Of a stretch of 64,000 nucleotides of DNA, positions 54,920 to 63,950 are shown one piece after another. The stretch's first letter is position 1. Each line of letters opens with the position of its first letter. A model generated the notes under the pieces. It was not told where the DNA came from and made no database searches. It worked only from the letters and a program-made list of their open reading frames with translations. A program made the translations under genes and the position numbers. The stretch is from Petrimonas sulfuriphila (GTDB lineage: Bacteria; Bacteroidota; Bacteroidia; Bacteroidales; Dysgonomonadaceae), in assembly GCF_051201015.1 (NCBI RefSeq), contig NZ_JBPEHI010000013.1, one strand, 5' to 3'.

Positions 54920-57172
54920 ATGATTTTTGATATCGACATGATCCGTGAGGTATACGGTCAGCTTCCCGAAAAAATAACGCAGGCAAAACAGAAATTAGGC
55001 CGTCCGTTAACGTTAACAGAAAAAATTTTATTTGCGCACCTTTCGCCTGGAGTAACGCTGGAAAAATTCAGGCGCGCCGAAGATTACGTTAATTTCGCTC
55101 CCGACAGGGTAGCCATGCAGGATGCAACTGCGCAAATGGCATTATTGCAATTGATGAACTCGGGCCGGAAAAACGTTGCTGTACCGTCAACAGTACACTG
55201 CGATCACTTGATTCAGGCATATAAAAATGCGGAAACCGACTTACATACAGCAAAGGTTACCAATGAGGAGGTGTTTAACTTCCTGCGCGATGTTTCCAAC
55301 AAGTATGGAATCGGTTTTTGGAAGCCGGGAGCAGGAATTATTCACCAGGTTGTGCTTGAAAATTATGCTTTCCCGGGAGGGATGATGGTGGGTACCGATT
55401 CGCATACGCCCAACGCAGGTGGCTTGGGAATGATTGCTATAGGTGTTGGAGGAGCTGATGCCGTGGATGTTATGGCCGGATTGCCGTGGGAGTTGAAAAT
55501 GCCGAAACTTATCGGCGTGAAGCTGACCGGGAGATTGTCGGGCTGGGCATCGCCGAAAGACGTGATCCTCAAGCTTGCCGGTATCCTGACCGTAAAAGGA
55601 GGTACAAACGCCATCATCGAGTATTTCGGTGAAGGGACTTCAACACTTTCTGCGACCGGAAAAGGTACTATTTGTAATATGGGGGCCGAAGTAGGAGCAA
55701 CTACTTCCATTTTTCCGTTTGATGAAAAATCGGCTGCCTATCTCGAAGGGACAGGCAGGAAGGAAGTGGCCGATGAAGCCCGGAAAATTACCCCTTACCT
55801 GCAGGCCGATCCAGAAACAGCCAACAACCCGGGAAGCTATTACGACCAAGTCATCGAAATCAACCTGTCTGAATTGGAACCGCACATCAACGGCCCTTTC
55901 ACCCCTGATGCTGCTTTCCCCATTTCTGAGTTTGCCCAAGAAGTGAAAGAAAAAGGCTATCCCCGGAAAATGGAAGTGGGATTAATCGGCTCCTGTACCA
56001 ATTCGTCGTACGAAGACCTTACGCGGGCTGCGCATATCGTAAGAAAAGCCAAAGAAGAAGGGTTAAGTGTAAACGCCAGATTCATTATCAACCCCGGATC
56101 GGAACAGGTCCGGTATACCGCGGAACGTGATGGGATTTTACAGGAATTCGAAGATGCAGGAGCGGTAATTATGGCGAATGCCTGTGGCCCGTGTATCGGA
56201 CAATGGAAGCGTACCGACGAGAAATCGGAGCGCTCAAACTCAATCGTTACTTCATTCAACCGGAATTTCGCCAAACGGAACGATGGAAATCCCAATACCC
56301 ATGCTTTTGTAACTTCGCCAGAACTGGTGGCGGCGCTCACCATTGCCGGAGATTTAACATTTAATCCGCTTACGGACACGCTTACCAACTCCAAGGGTGA
56401 GCAAGTGAAACTGGCCGAACCCGTTGGGTTTGAGATGCCCCCGAGAGGCTTTGCGGTGGAAGATGCCGGCTACCTGCCTCCATCGGAAGACGGCAATAAA
56501 ATAGAGGTAAGCATTAATCCGCAGTCGAACCGTTTACAGAAACTGGAGCCTTTTGAGCCATGGAATGGCAAGGATTACGAAGAGCTTCCGCTTTTGATAA
56601 AGGTAAAAGGAAAATGTACAACTGACCATATTTCGATGGCCGGCCCCTGGCTTCGCTTCCGCGGACATTTGGACAATATTTCCGACAATATGCTTATTGG
56701 TGCCGTAAATGCATTCAATGACGAGACCAATAAAACTCTTGATCCTGTAACGTTACAATACACGGAGGTTCCTGCGTTGGCCCGAAAATTCAAGGCAGAA
56801 GGACTGGGGTCTGTCGTGGTTGCCGAGGAAAACTACGGTGAAGGCAGCAGTCGCGAACATGCGGCTATGGAACCCCGTCACTTGAACGTGAAAGTGATTC
56901 TGGTAAAGTCGTTTGCCCGTATCCATGAAACAAATCTCAAAAAACAAGGAATGCTTGCGCTTACGTTTGTTGATAAGGAGGATTACAACAAAGTGCAGGA
57001 AAAGGACAGAATCAGCATCGTAGGTTTAACCGGTTTTACCCCGGGAAGAAACCTGAAAGTTGTTCTTCATCACGCTGATGGCTCTACGGATGAGTTTGAA
57101 GCTGCCCACACCTACAATGAACAACAGATTGGCTGGTTCAAGGCCGGCAGTGCATTGAACGGGATGATGTAA
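54920..57172 (+). CDS. acn: Aconitate hydratase
   Basis: A 750-residue enzyme converting citrate to isocitrate using a 4Fe-4S cluster. Cluster ligands appear in LIGSCTNSSYEDL and NACGPCIGQW. PSTVHCDHLIQA and DSHTPNAGGLGMIAIGVGGADAVD are also diagnostic, and the swivel domain has YGEGSSREHAAMEPR. It resembles the mitochondrial-type aconitases of Bacteroidetes. The frame is open back to an ATG at 54824, but the extra 32 residues would begin before the candidate promoter and do not resemble the family; MIFDIDMIREVYGQLP at 54920 is the evident start. The icd gene follows after 13 bases. Confidence 0.95.
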   Translation: MIFDIDMIREVYGQLPEKITQAKQKLGRPLTLTEKILFAHLSPGVTLEKFRRAEDYVNFAPDRVAMQDATAQMALLQLMNSGRKNVAVPSTVHCDHLIQAYKNAETDLHTAKVTNEEVFNFLRDVSNKYGIGFWKPGAGIIHQVVLENYAFPGGMMVGTDSHTPNAGGLGMIAIGVGGADAVDVMAGLPWELKMPKLIGVKLTGRLSGWASPKDVILKLAGILTVKGGTNAIIEYFGEGTSTLSATGKGTICNMGAEVGATTSIFPFDEKSAAYLEGTGRKEVADEARKITPYLQADPETANNPGSYYDQVIEINLSELEPHINGPFTPDAAFPISEFAQEVKEKGYPRKMEVGLIGSCTNSSYEDLTRAAHIVRKAKEEGLSVNARFIINPGSEQVRYTAERDGILQEFEDAGAVIMANACGPCIGQWKRTDEKSERSNSIVTSFNRNFAKRNDGNPNTHAFVTSPELVAALTIAGDLTFNPLTDTLTNSKGEQVKLAEPVGFEMPPRGFAVEDAGYLPPSEDGNKIEVSINPQSNRLQKLEPFEPWNGKDYEELPLLIKVKGKCTTDHISMAGPWLRFRGHLDNISDNMLIGAVNAFNDETNKTLDPVTLQYTEVPALARKFKAEGLGSVVVAEENYGEGSSREHAAMEPRHLNVKVILVKSFARIHETNLKKQGMLALTFVDKEDYNKVQEKDRISIVGLTGFTPGRNLKVVLHHADGSTDEFEAAHTYNEQQIGWFKAGSALNGMM

Positions 57173-57185
57173 ATTTTTTGATAAA

Positions 57186-58442
57186 ATGGATAACCCACAG
57201 AAGATAACCCTTTCGTCCTTTCCCGATAATCCTGTCATTCCCTTTATCGAGGGTGACGGAATCGGAAAGGAGATCACAGCTTCCGTCAGGAAAATCATCG
57301 ATAAAGCGGTTGAGAAATCCTACAACGGAAAACGGAAAATTGAATGGAAAGAAGTTCTTGCAGGTGAAAAAGCCTACAACAAGCTTGGGACCTGGCTCCC
57401 CGCGGAGACCATGGAGGCTTTTCGAAAATACCGGGTAGGAATCAAAGGGCCGCTCACTACACCCGTAGGGGAGGGGATTCGTTCCTTGAACGTTGCGTTA
57501 CGACAGGAACTTGATTTATACGTCTGTCTGCGGCCAGTACGGTGGTTCAAAGGAGTAGCCACCCCCCTGCTTCATCCTGAAAAGGTTCACGTTACTATTT
57601 TCCGGGAAAACACGGAGGATATCTATGCCGGAATCGAATGGAATGCCGGAACTCCCGAGGTTGAGAAAGTCCTGAAATTTCTGAAGGAGGAGATGGGAGT
57701 TGCTAAAATCCGTTTTCCTGAAACCACCTCCATAGGTGTCAAGCCTGTATCGGTGGAAGGTACCGAGCGTTTGGTGCGTTCAGCCATTGAGTACGCTATA
57801 AGGAACAAACTGCCATCGGTTACCCTGGTTCACAAAGGGAACATCATGAAGTTTACCGAAGGAGGATTCAAAAAATGGGGATATGCACTCGCCGAAAGAG
57901 AATTTACTGATCAGGTTTTCACGGAAAATATTTTCAATAAAATAAAAACCGAAAGAGGCTTGGAAGAAGCAGTTGCAGCATATAACAAGGCTATGGAAAA
58001 CGGAAAAGTTTTCATTAAAGACGTTATTGCTGACGCATTCTTGCAAAATACATTGCTGAAACCCGAAGAATACGCTGTGGTAGCTACGCTGAACCTGAAC
58101 GGGGACTATATCTCCGATCAGCTTGCCGCTATGGTTGGTGGTATAGGTATTGCTCCCGGGGCAAACATCAATTACATAACCGGGCATGCTATTTTTGAAG
58201 CTACGCACGGAACCGCACCCGATATTGCAGGTAAGAACAAGGCGAATCCTTGTTCAATGTTGCTTTCGGGTGTGATGATGCTGGAATATATTGGCTGGAA
58301 TGAAGCGGGCAGCCTTATCACAAAATCTCTGGAAAACCTGTTTGAAAAAGGATACGCTACTTCCGACCTGGCCCGGTTTATGGAAAACGGAAAGGCATTA
58401 TCCACTTCTGAGTTTGCGTCAGAAGTAATAAATTCACTTTAG
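57186..58442 (+). CDS. icd: Isocitrate dehydrogenase, E. coli-like type with NAD-specific residues
   Basis: A 418-residue decarboxylating isocitrate dehydrogenase producing 2-oxoglutarate. PFIEGDGIGKEI and GEGIRSLNVALRQELDLYVCLRPVRW carry the substrate site. The cofactor loop reads THGTAPDIAGKNKANP: Asp346, Ile347 and Ala353 stand where NADP-specific E. coli Icd has Lys344, Tyr345 and Val351, and Ser393 replaces Tyr391, while Arg397 is kept. These are the residue types known to favour NAD. It lies 13 bases after aconitase and 96 before citrate synthase. Confidence 0.94.
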   Translation: MDNPQKITLSSFPDNPVIPFIEGDGIGKEITASVRKIIDKAVEKSYNGKRKIEWKEVLAGEKAYNKLGTWLPAETMEAFRKYRVGIKGPLTTPVGEGIRSLNVALRQELDLYVCLRPVRWFKGVATPLLHPEKVHVTIFRENTEDIYAGIEWNAGTPEVEKVLKFLKEEMGVAKIRFPETTSIGVKPVSVEGTERLVRSAIEYAIRNKLPSVTLVHKGNIMKFTEGGFKKWGYALAEREFTDQVFTENIFNKIKTERGLEEAVAAYNKAMENGKVFIKDVIADAFLQNTLLKPEEYAVVATLNLNGDYISDQLAAMVGGIGIAPGANINYITGHAIFEATHGTAPDIAGKNKANPCSMLLSGVMMLEYIGWNEAGSLITKSLENLFEKGYATSDLARFMENGKALSTSEFASEVINSL

Positions 58443-58538
58443 TTTCTACGTTGTTCAAACAAAAACAGGTAAAATACTGTTACAATTACAGAAATAACCG
58501 AAGCACAATAAAACCAATAAATTAAAATAATAACAATA
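58443..58538 (+). other. A-rich leader before citrate synthase
   Basis: The 96 bases upstream of citrate synthase are strongly A-rich, ending aataataacaataATG, with no Shine-Dalgarno sequence. This is a typical strong Bacteroidetes initiation context. No clear promoter box or terminator is seen. Confidence 0.5.
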
Positions 58539-59897
58539 ATGGATAACAAGCAATTAATTAAGGTGTTATCAGACTCGATAGCAGTAACAAGCAATATCGA
58601 TAAGGATCTTTTTACCAAAATGGGTGTGAAGCGCGGACTTCGTAACGAAGATCATTCCGGTGTGCTTGCCGGGCTTACCCGGGTGGGCGATGTAGTTGGT
58701 TATGAGCGCCAGGAAGATGGAACCCTGAAGCCCATCCCAGGCAAATTGTTTTATCGGGGTATTGATGTTGAAGACCTGGTACACGGCCTTCAGGCAGACA
58801 ATCGTCTTGGATTTGAAGAAACGGCTTACCTGCTTTTATCGGGAAAATTGCCGAACAAAGAGAACCTCCAGGCTTTTTCAAGCCTTCTAGCACAGACTAT
58901 GCCTCTTAATCACACAGCAACGATGAATATTTTGTCGTTGCAAGGGAAGAACATCATGAATATCCTTGCCCGGAGTGTACTGGAGCTTTATACATATGAC
59001 CAGGATCCCGATGATATTTCTCCCGACAACTTGATTCATCAATCAATCAATCTGATAGCAAAATTTCCGACCATTATTGCTCTGGCTTATCAAGTACTGC
59101 GTCATGATCAACAGGGACGTTCCTTACACGTTCGCCATCCCTATGAAAATTATTCGGTGGCCGAAAACTTTCTTTATATGATGAAAGGTCCTGGAAAATA
59201 TACCGAACTGGATGTGAAAATTCTTGATCTCGCGCTTATCCTGCACGCCGATCACGGTGGGGGTAACAACTCTACTTTTTCGGTGCGTGTGACCAGTTCT
59301 ACGGAAACCGACACTTATTCAGCAGTTGCTGCCGGTATTGGATCACTGAAAGGTCCGCTTCACGGTGGGGCAAACGTGAAAGTAAACGGTATGCTCGCAG
59401 ATATGAAAAAAAATATCAAAGACTGGAAAGATGTTGGCGAAATAGATGCTTACCTTACCCAAGTACTGAATAAAGAAGCATATGACAAGACAGGGCTTAT
59501 TTACGGTATAGGACACGCTGTTTATACTATCAGTGACCCGCGTGCGGGGTTGCTTAAGGAGATGGCACGTGAGCTGGCAAAAGAAAAGGGACGTGAGAAC
59601 GAATTCGCATTTATGGAGTTGATCGAAGAACGCGGCGTGGAAGTGTTCCTTAATTACAAAAAACAAGGAGCTAAACAACGTACGTGTATCAACGTAGATT
59701 ATTATTCCGGTTTTGTCTATGACGCTATCGGTCTTCCCGAAGAAGTATTTACACCAATTTTCGCCATGGCGCGTATTGTGGGCTGGACAGCGCATCGTAT
59801 TGAAGAACTGAATTTCTCCAGCAAAAGAATTATACGTCCTGCATACAAAAACGTACGTCCGTTACAGGATTTTATACCGATGAAAGACAGAACGTAA
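58539..59897 (+). CDS. gltA: Citrate synthase
   Basis: A 452-residue citrate synthase condensing acetyl-CoA and oxaloacetate. The active-site His are in LKGPLHGGANVKVNG and YGIGHAVYTISDPRA, and the catalytic Asp in CINVDYYSGFVYDAIG. LALILHADHGGGNNSTFSVRV is typical of the Bacteroidetes form. One base separates its stop from the next isocitrate dehydrogenase gene, so the two are almost certainly translated from one mRNA. Confidence 0.95.
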   Translation: MDNKQLIKVLSDSIAVTSNIDKDLFTKMGVKRGLRNEDHSGVLAGLTRVGDVVGYERQEDGTLKPIPGKLFYRGIDVEDLVHGLQADNRLGFEETAYLLLSGKLPNKENLQAFSSLLAQTMPLNHTATMNILSLQGKNIMNILARSVLELYTYDQDPDDISPDNLIHQSINLIAKFPTIIALAYQVLRHDQQGRSLHVRHPYENYSVAENFLYMMKGPGKYTELDVKILDLALILHADHGGGNNSTFSVRVTSSTETDTYSAVAAGIGSLKGPLHGGANVKVNGMLADMKKNIKDWKDVGEIDAYLTQVLNKEAYDKTGLIYGIGHAVYTISDPRAGLLKEMARELAKEKGRENEFAFMELIEERGVEVFLNYKKQGAKQRTCINVDYYSGFVYDAIGLPEEVFTPIFAMARIVGWTAHRIEELNFSSKRIIRPAYKNVRPLQDFIPMKDRT

Positions 59898-59898
59898 A

Positions 59899-61119
59899 AT
59901 GACGAAGATAAAAGTACAAAATCCTATTGTGGAAATCGATGGCGATGAGATGACTCGGATTATCTGGTCGTTTATCAAGCAGCAGTTGATATTGCCGTAC
60001 CTCGATGTAGATATAAAATATTACGATTTGAGTATTCAGAACCGGGATGCTACCCATGACCAGGTTACAGTTGAGGCTGCAGAAGCTATCAAAAAATATA
60101 ACGTGGGCGTCAAGTGTGCTACCATCACGCCCGATGAAGTGCGGGTTAAAGAGTTTGGATTAAAGCATATGTGGAAGTCTCCCAACGGAACTATCCGGAA
60201 CATCGTTGGAGGGACGGTTTTCCGTGAACCCATTGTTTGTTCCAATATCCCGCGGTACGTTCCGGGCTGGACGCAACCGATCATTATCGGGCGTCATGCG
60301 TTTGGTGACCAGTATCGTGCCACGGATAAGATTGTCAAAGGGAAAGGTAAGCTGAAACTTACTTTTACCGCTGAAAATGGTGACGTGCAAGAATGGGAGG
60401 TTTACAACTTCGAAGGAGACGGAGTGGCCATGGCCATGTTCAATACCGATGAATCGATTTATGGATTTGCCCGTTCGTCATTTCAAATGGCGCTCACGAA
60501 AAAGTATCCGCTATATATGTCCACTAAAAATACTATTCTGAAGGCATACGATGGTCGCTTCAAGGATATTTTCCAGGAAGTGTATGAGAATGAGTTCAGG
60601 GAGTTGTTTCAGGAAGCCGGGATTACCTATGAGCATCGGCTGATCGATGACATGGTGGCATCAGCGATGAAATGGAACGGTGGTTTTGTGTGGGCCTGTA
60701 AGAATTACGACGGCGATGTACAGTCGGATACCGTAGCACAGGGTTTCGGATCGCTGGGAATGATGTCTTCGGTTTTGGTAACACCCGACGGACGTACAGT
60801 GGAAGCTGAAGCTGCACACGGAACGGTAACACGCCATTATCGTCAGCATCAGCAAGGCAAGGAAACCAGCACCAATCCGATCGCATCAATCTTTGCGTGG
60901 ACTCGCGGTTTGGAACACAGAGGAAAGCTTGATGGCAACCAAGAACTTATTGATTTCTGTCAAAAGCTGGAACAGGTGTGTGTGGAAACCGTTGAGAACG
61001 GAGAAATGACCAAAGACCTGGCAGTACTGGTATATGGCGATGATGTGAAAGGAAAATACCTGAATACGCAGGATTTCCTGGCTGCGCTAAAGCGCAATCT
61101 GGATAAAAAATTAAATTGA
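59899..61119 (+). CDS. icd: NADP-dependent isocitrate dehydrogenase, eukaryotic-like type
   Basis: A 406-residue enzyme of the class that includes mitochondrial and cytosolic IDH1/IDH2, unrelated in subfamily to the icd gene two positions upstream. Seen: PIVEIDGDEMTRIIW, the substrate block WKSPNGTIRNIVGGTVFREPI, DDMVASAMKWNGGFVWACKNYDGDVQSD, and the cofactor loop AAHGTVTRHYRQHQQGKETSTNP, whose Arg-His pair marks NADP specificity. It lies one base after gltA and is followed by a strong terminator. Confidence 0.95.
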   Translation: MTKIKVQNPIVEIDGDEMTRIIWSFIKQQLILPYLDVDIKYYDLSIQNRDATHDQVTVEAAEAIKKYNVGVKCATITPDEVRVKEFGLKHMWKSPNGTIRNIVGGTVFREPIVCSNIPRYVPGWTQPIIIGRHAFGDQYRATDKIVKGKGKLKLTFTAENGDVQEWEVYNFEGDGVAMAMFNTDESIYGFARSSFQMALTKKYPLYMSTKNTILKAYDGRFKDIFQEVYENEFRELFQEAGITYEHRLIDDMVASAMKWNGGFVWACKNYDGDVQSDTVAQGFGSLGMMSSVLVTPDGRTVEAEAAHGTVTRHYRQHQQGKETSTNPIASIFAWTRGLEHRGKLDGNQELIDFCQKLEQVCVETVENGEMTKDLAVLVYGDDVKGKYLNTQDFLAALKRNLDKKLN

Positions 61120-61147
61120 TATACGTAGTTTTCAGGTTATCAGATAG

Positions 61148-61184
61148 AACGGCTCACGCGGAATAACGTCGCGGAGCCGTTTTT
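61148..61184 (+). terminator. Intrinsic terminator of the TCA cluster
   Basis: aacggctc (61148-61155) pairs with gagccgtt (61174-61181), with an inner cgcg/cgcg stem, followed by a run of five T (61180-61184). It sits between the convergent isocitrate dehydrogenase and aguB genes and may serve both. Confidence 0.8.
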
Positions 61185-61185
61185 G

Positions 61186-62058
61186 TTAATCCCTGAACCG
61201 TCGTGTCAATTCCCCGTACTCATCGATGCGGCGATCGCGAAGGAAAGGCCACCAGCGACGGACGTTTTCGGTGCGGGTTTTATCTATTTCAACAACCTGA
61301 GTTATTTCACCTTCCGCTGCCTGAAATAGGAACTCACCTTGTGGTCCGCAGATAAAGCTGTTTCCCCAGAATGAAATCCCGCGGGTCTGGCCCGATGGGT
61401 CAGGTTCGTAACCGGTACGGTTCACCGCAATTACTGGAATGCCGTTTGCTACGGCGTGCCCGCGCTGAACAGTGATCCACGCTTCACGTTGACGATTCTT
61501 TTCGTCTTCGGTATCGGAGGACTCATAGCCGATAGCGGTGGGGTAGATGAGCACTTCTGCTCCCGCTAAAGCCATCATTCGGGCAGCCTCGGGATACCAT
61601 TGGTCCCAGCAGACCAGCACACCAAGTTTTCCCACCGATGTATCTATGGGGTTAAAACCCAAATCACCGGGAGTGAAATAAAATTTTTCGTAATAGGCCG
61701 GATCGTCGGGTATATGCATTTTGCGGTATTTTCCGGCTATTGTTCCATCTTTTTCAATGACCACAGCTGTATTGTGATACAGCCCAGGAGCCCGTTTTTC
61801 GAAAAGAGATAACAGGATAACCACTCCCAGCTCTTTTGCCAGTTGGCCAAATGAATGGGTGGAAGGGCCCGGAATGGTCTCTGCCTGGTCGAATATACCC
61901 GTCTCTTCGGTCTGACAAAAGTACAGTCCGTTATGCAATTCTTGTAACACAATTAGGTCTGCTCCTTTCGATACTAAGTCGCGGATTTTTGACTGCAATC
62001 GCGAAACGTTCTCGTTTCTGTCTGTCGTGTTGGCTTGTTGTATTATTCCGATTTTCAT
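61186..62058 (-). CDS. aguB: N-carbamoylputrescine amidase
   Basis: A 290-residue nitrilase-superfamily hydrolase releasing putrescine, CO2 and ammonia from N-carbamoylputrescine. The Glu-Lys-Cys triad is visible: Glu in VLQELHNGLYF, Lys in GKYRKMHIPDD and Cys in VLVCWDQWYPEAARMM. YHNTAVVIEKDG and GYEPDPSGQTRGISFWGNSF are typical of this subfamily. It lies 61 bases downstream of agmatine deiminase on the same strand. Confidence 0.94.
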   Translation of the reverse strand: MKIGIIQQANTTDRNENVSRLQSKIRDLVSKGADLIVLQELHNGLYFCQTEETGIFDQAETIPGPSTHSFGQLAKELGVVILLSLFEKRAPGLYHNTAVVIEKDGTIAGKYRKMHIPDDPAYYEKFYFTPGDLGFNPIDTSVGKLGVLVCWDQWYPEAARMMALAGAEVLIYPTAIGYESSDTEDEKNRQREAWITVQRGHAVANGIPVIAVNRTGYEPDPSGQTRGISFWGNSFICGPQGEFLFQAAEGEITQVVEIDKTRTENVRRWWPFLRDRRIDEYGELTRRFRD

Positions 62059-62119
62059 ATGTTGTCTGATTGGTAGAAAAAATCCGCTTGGCGCCGGCGG
62101 AAGAATAGTAAATCCTAAA

Positions 62120-63142
62120 TCAAATAAAACCTTTCGGAAATTGCATCGTTACACAGTGGAGTGAGCCGTGTTGCTTGATCAAAGGCAGACAATCGACGCC
62201 GATTATTTCACGATAGGGAAATGCCTTTTGCAGTTGTTTTTTTGCCATTTCGTCTTTTGCGGATGCATAAGTAGGCATTAAAACAGCATCGTTGATAATC
62301 AGAAAATTGGCGTAAGTGGCGGGAAGTCTATAGCCGTCATGATACACAGCATCCGCCATGGGTAGCGGAATTAACCTGTAAGACTTCCCTTCGGTGGTTT
62401 TGAACGATCCCAGTTCATTTTCCATACGCTTGAGTTCATCGAAATGCTCGTCGGTTTTATCGTCACATTTTACGTATGCGATAGTCTGTTCGTCGCAAAA
62501 TCGGGCAAGTGTATCCACGTGGCTGTCGGTGTCGTCTCCGGCCAAATAACCGTGGTTGAGCCATAAAATCCGATGCACCCCGAATGTTGATTTCAGGTAC
62601 TCGTCAATCTCCTCCAGCATCATTGGCTGATTGCGGTTAGGGGCCATCAGGCATTGCGATGTGGTAAGCAAAGTTCCCTTTCCGTTCGATTCTATTGAAC
62701 CGCCTTCCAGAATAAATCTTTTCTTGCTTGTATATTGAACCTCGGGTTTGAATTCTTCTTGACGGAAAAGATGTTGTGTGATTTGATTGTCGTGGTTGGC
62801 GGCAAACTTAAGTCCCCAACCGTTAAAACCGAAATCGAAAAGCATTGGTTTTCCATTGATAAAAACCGAAATAGCACCGTGGTCACGCGACCAGGTATCG
62901 TTGCTTTTCAGTTCCGACGTAATAAGATTTTTACGTTCTTGAGGCGTGAAATGTTTCACAACCTCGTCTTCTTCCGGGCATACGACTAGCAGCTTTTCCC
63001 TTTTCAGAATTTCTTTCGAAAATGTCACATAACATTCCGTAACTTCCTCCAAGGTGTCGAACCAGTCAGTACCGGCGTGAGGCCAAGTGACCAACACACC
63101 GCTCTGCGGATACCATTCCGGCGGAAAAACAACGTTGTTCAT
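62120..63142 (-). CDS. aguA: Agmatine deiminase
   Basis: A 340-residue peptidyl-arginine-deiminase-type enzyme turning agmatine into N-carbamoylputrescine. Motifs: PPEWYPQSGVLVTWPH at the start, NDTWSRDHGAISVF, FILEGGSIESNGKG, the His/Asp block WLNHGYLAGDDTDSHVDTLARF, and the C-terminal nucleophile Cys in HGSLHCVTMQFP. It starts 6 bases after the lpxA stop, so it is probably on the lipid A transcript. Confidence 0.95.
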   Translation of the reverse strand: MNNVVFPPEWYPQSGVLVTWPHAGTDWFDTLEEVTECYVTFSKEILKREKLLVVCPEEDEVVKHFTPQERKNLITSELKSNDTWSRDHGAISVFINGKPMLFDFGFNGWGLKFAANHDNQITQHLFRQEEFKPEVQYTSKKRFILEGGSIESNGKGTLLTTSQCLMAPNRNQPMMLEEIDEYLKSTFGVHRILWLNHGYLAGDDTDSHVDTLARFCDEQTIAYVKCDDKTDEHFDELKRMENELGSFKTTEGKSYRLIPLPMADAVYHDGYRLPATYANFLIINDAVLMPTYASAKDEMAKKQLQKAFPYREIIGVDCLPLIKQHGSLHCVTMQFPKGFI

Positions 63143-63148
63143 CGATTT

Positions 63149-63937
63149 TTATCCTTCCATATTTCCGCGAATAATTCCGCGGGACGAATTTTTGACGAAA
63201 TCAATGATATGATTTCGCTCTTTCGTTTCCGGCAATTCGTTCTCAATTCTTTCCAGCGCCTGTGTGGTGTTGTATCCAGCTAAATACAGATACCTGTATA
63301 CATCCTGGATGGAATTTATCACTTCGCTTGAAAATCCCCTGCGTCGTAACCCAACAAAATTCAAACCTACATAAGTAAGTGGTTCGCGGCCGACCATAGT
63401 ATAGGGGGGGATATCTTTCGGAACTTTGGAACCACCCTGTATCATCGTGTGCGCACCAATTCGTGAAAACTGATGTACAAGTGTCCCGCCGCTGAGAATA
63501 GCGTAATCGTCAATTTCTACTTCTCCGGCCAGTTGCGTGGCATTTCCCAGGATGACGAAATCTTTTAATACACAATCGTGTGCCACGTGACTGTATGCCA
63601 TTAGCAGGCAGTCGCTGCCAACTGCTGTTTCTCCCCGTGACGCTGTGCCGCGATTCACAGTTACACATTCGCGGACTGAAGTTCTGTCGCCAATAATGGC
63701 TAACGATTCTTCACCCCTGAATTTCAGGTCCTGCGGAATAGCGGAAATGGTAGCGTGCGGAAAAATGGTGCAATTCTTCCCGATACGTGCACCAAAAAGA
63801 ACGGTTGCATATGGCATTACAACTGTTCCCTCACCAATTTCAACATTTCTGTCGATGTATGCGAAGGGTTCAATGACAACGTCTTTGCCTATTTGGGCTT
63901 CGGGATGAACAAATGCCAGTGAAGATATATTACTCAT
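63149..63937 (-). CDS. lpxA: UDP-N-acetylglucosamine acyltransferase
   Basis: A 262-residue left-handed beta-helix acyltransferase, first step of lipid A synthesis. Hexapeptide repeats run from about residue 5 to 190 (AQIGKDVVIEPFAYIDRNVEIGEGTVVMPY). The catalytic His region YSHVAHDCVLKDFVILGNATQLAGEVEIDDYAILSGG and the C-terminal helical domain (GLNFVGLRRRGFS) are clear. It begins 13 bases after the stop of the lpxC/fabZ gene. Confidence 0.96.
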   Translation of the reverse strand: MSNISSLAFVHPEAQIGKDVVIEPFAYIDRNVEIGEGTVVMPYATVLFGARIGKNCTIFPHATISAIPQDLKFRGEESLAIIGDRTSVRECVTVNRGTASRGETAVGSDCLLMAYSHVAHDCVLKDFVILGNATQLAGEVEIDDYAILSGGTLVHQFSRIGAHTMIQGGSKVPKDIPPYTMVGREPLTYVGLNFVGLRRRGFSSEVINSIQDVYRYLYLAGYNTTQALERIENELPETKERNHIIDFVKNSSRGIIRGNMEG

Positions 63938-63950
63938 AACTTATTGAGCA

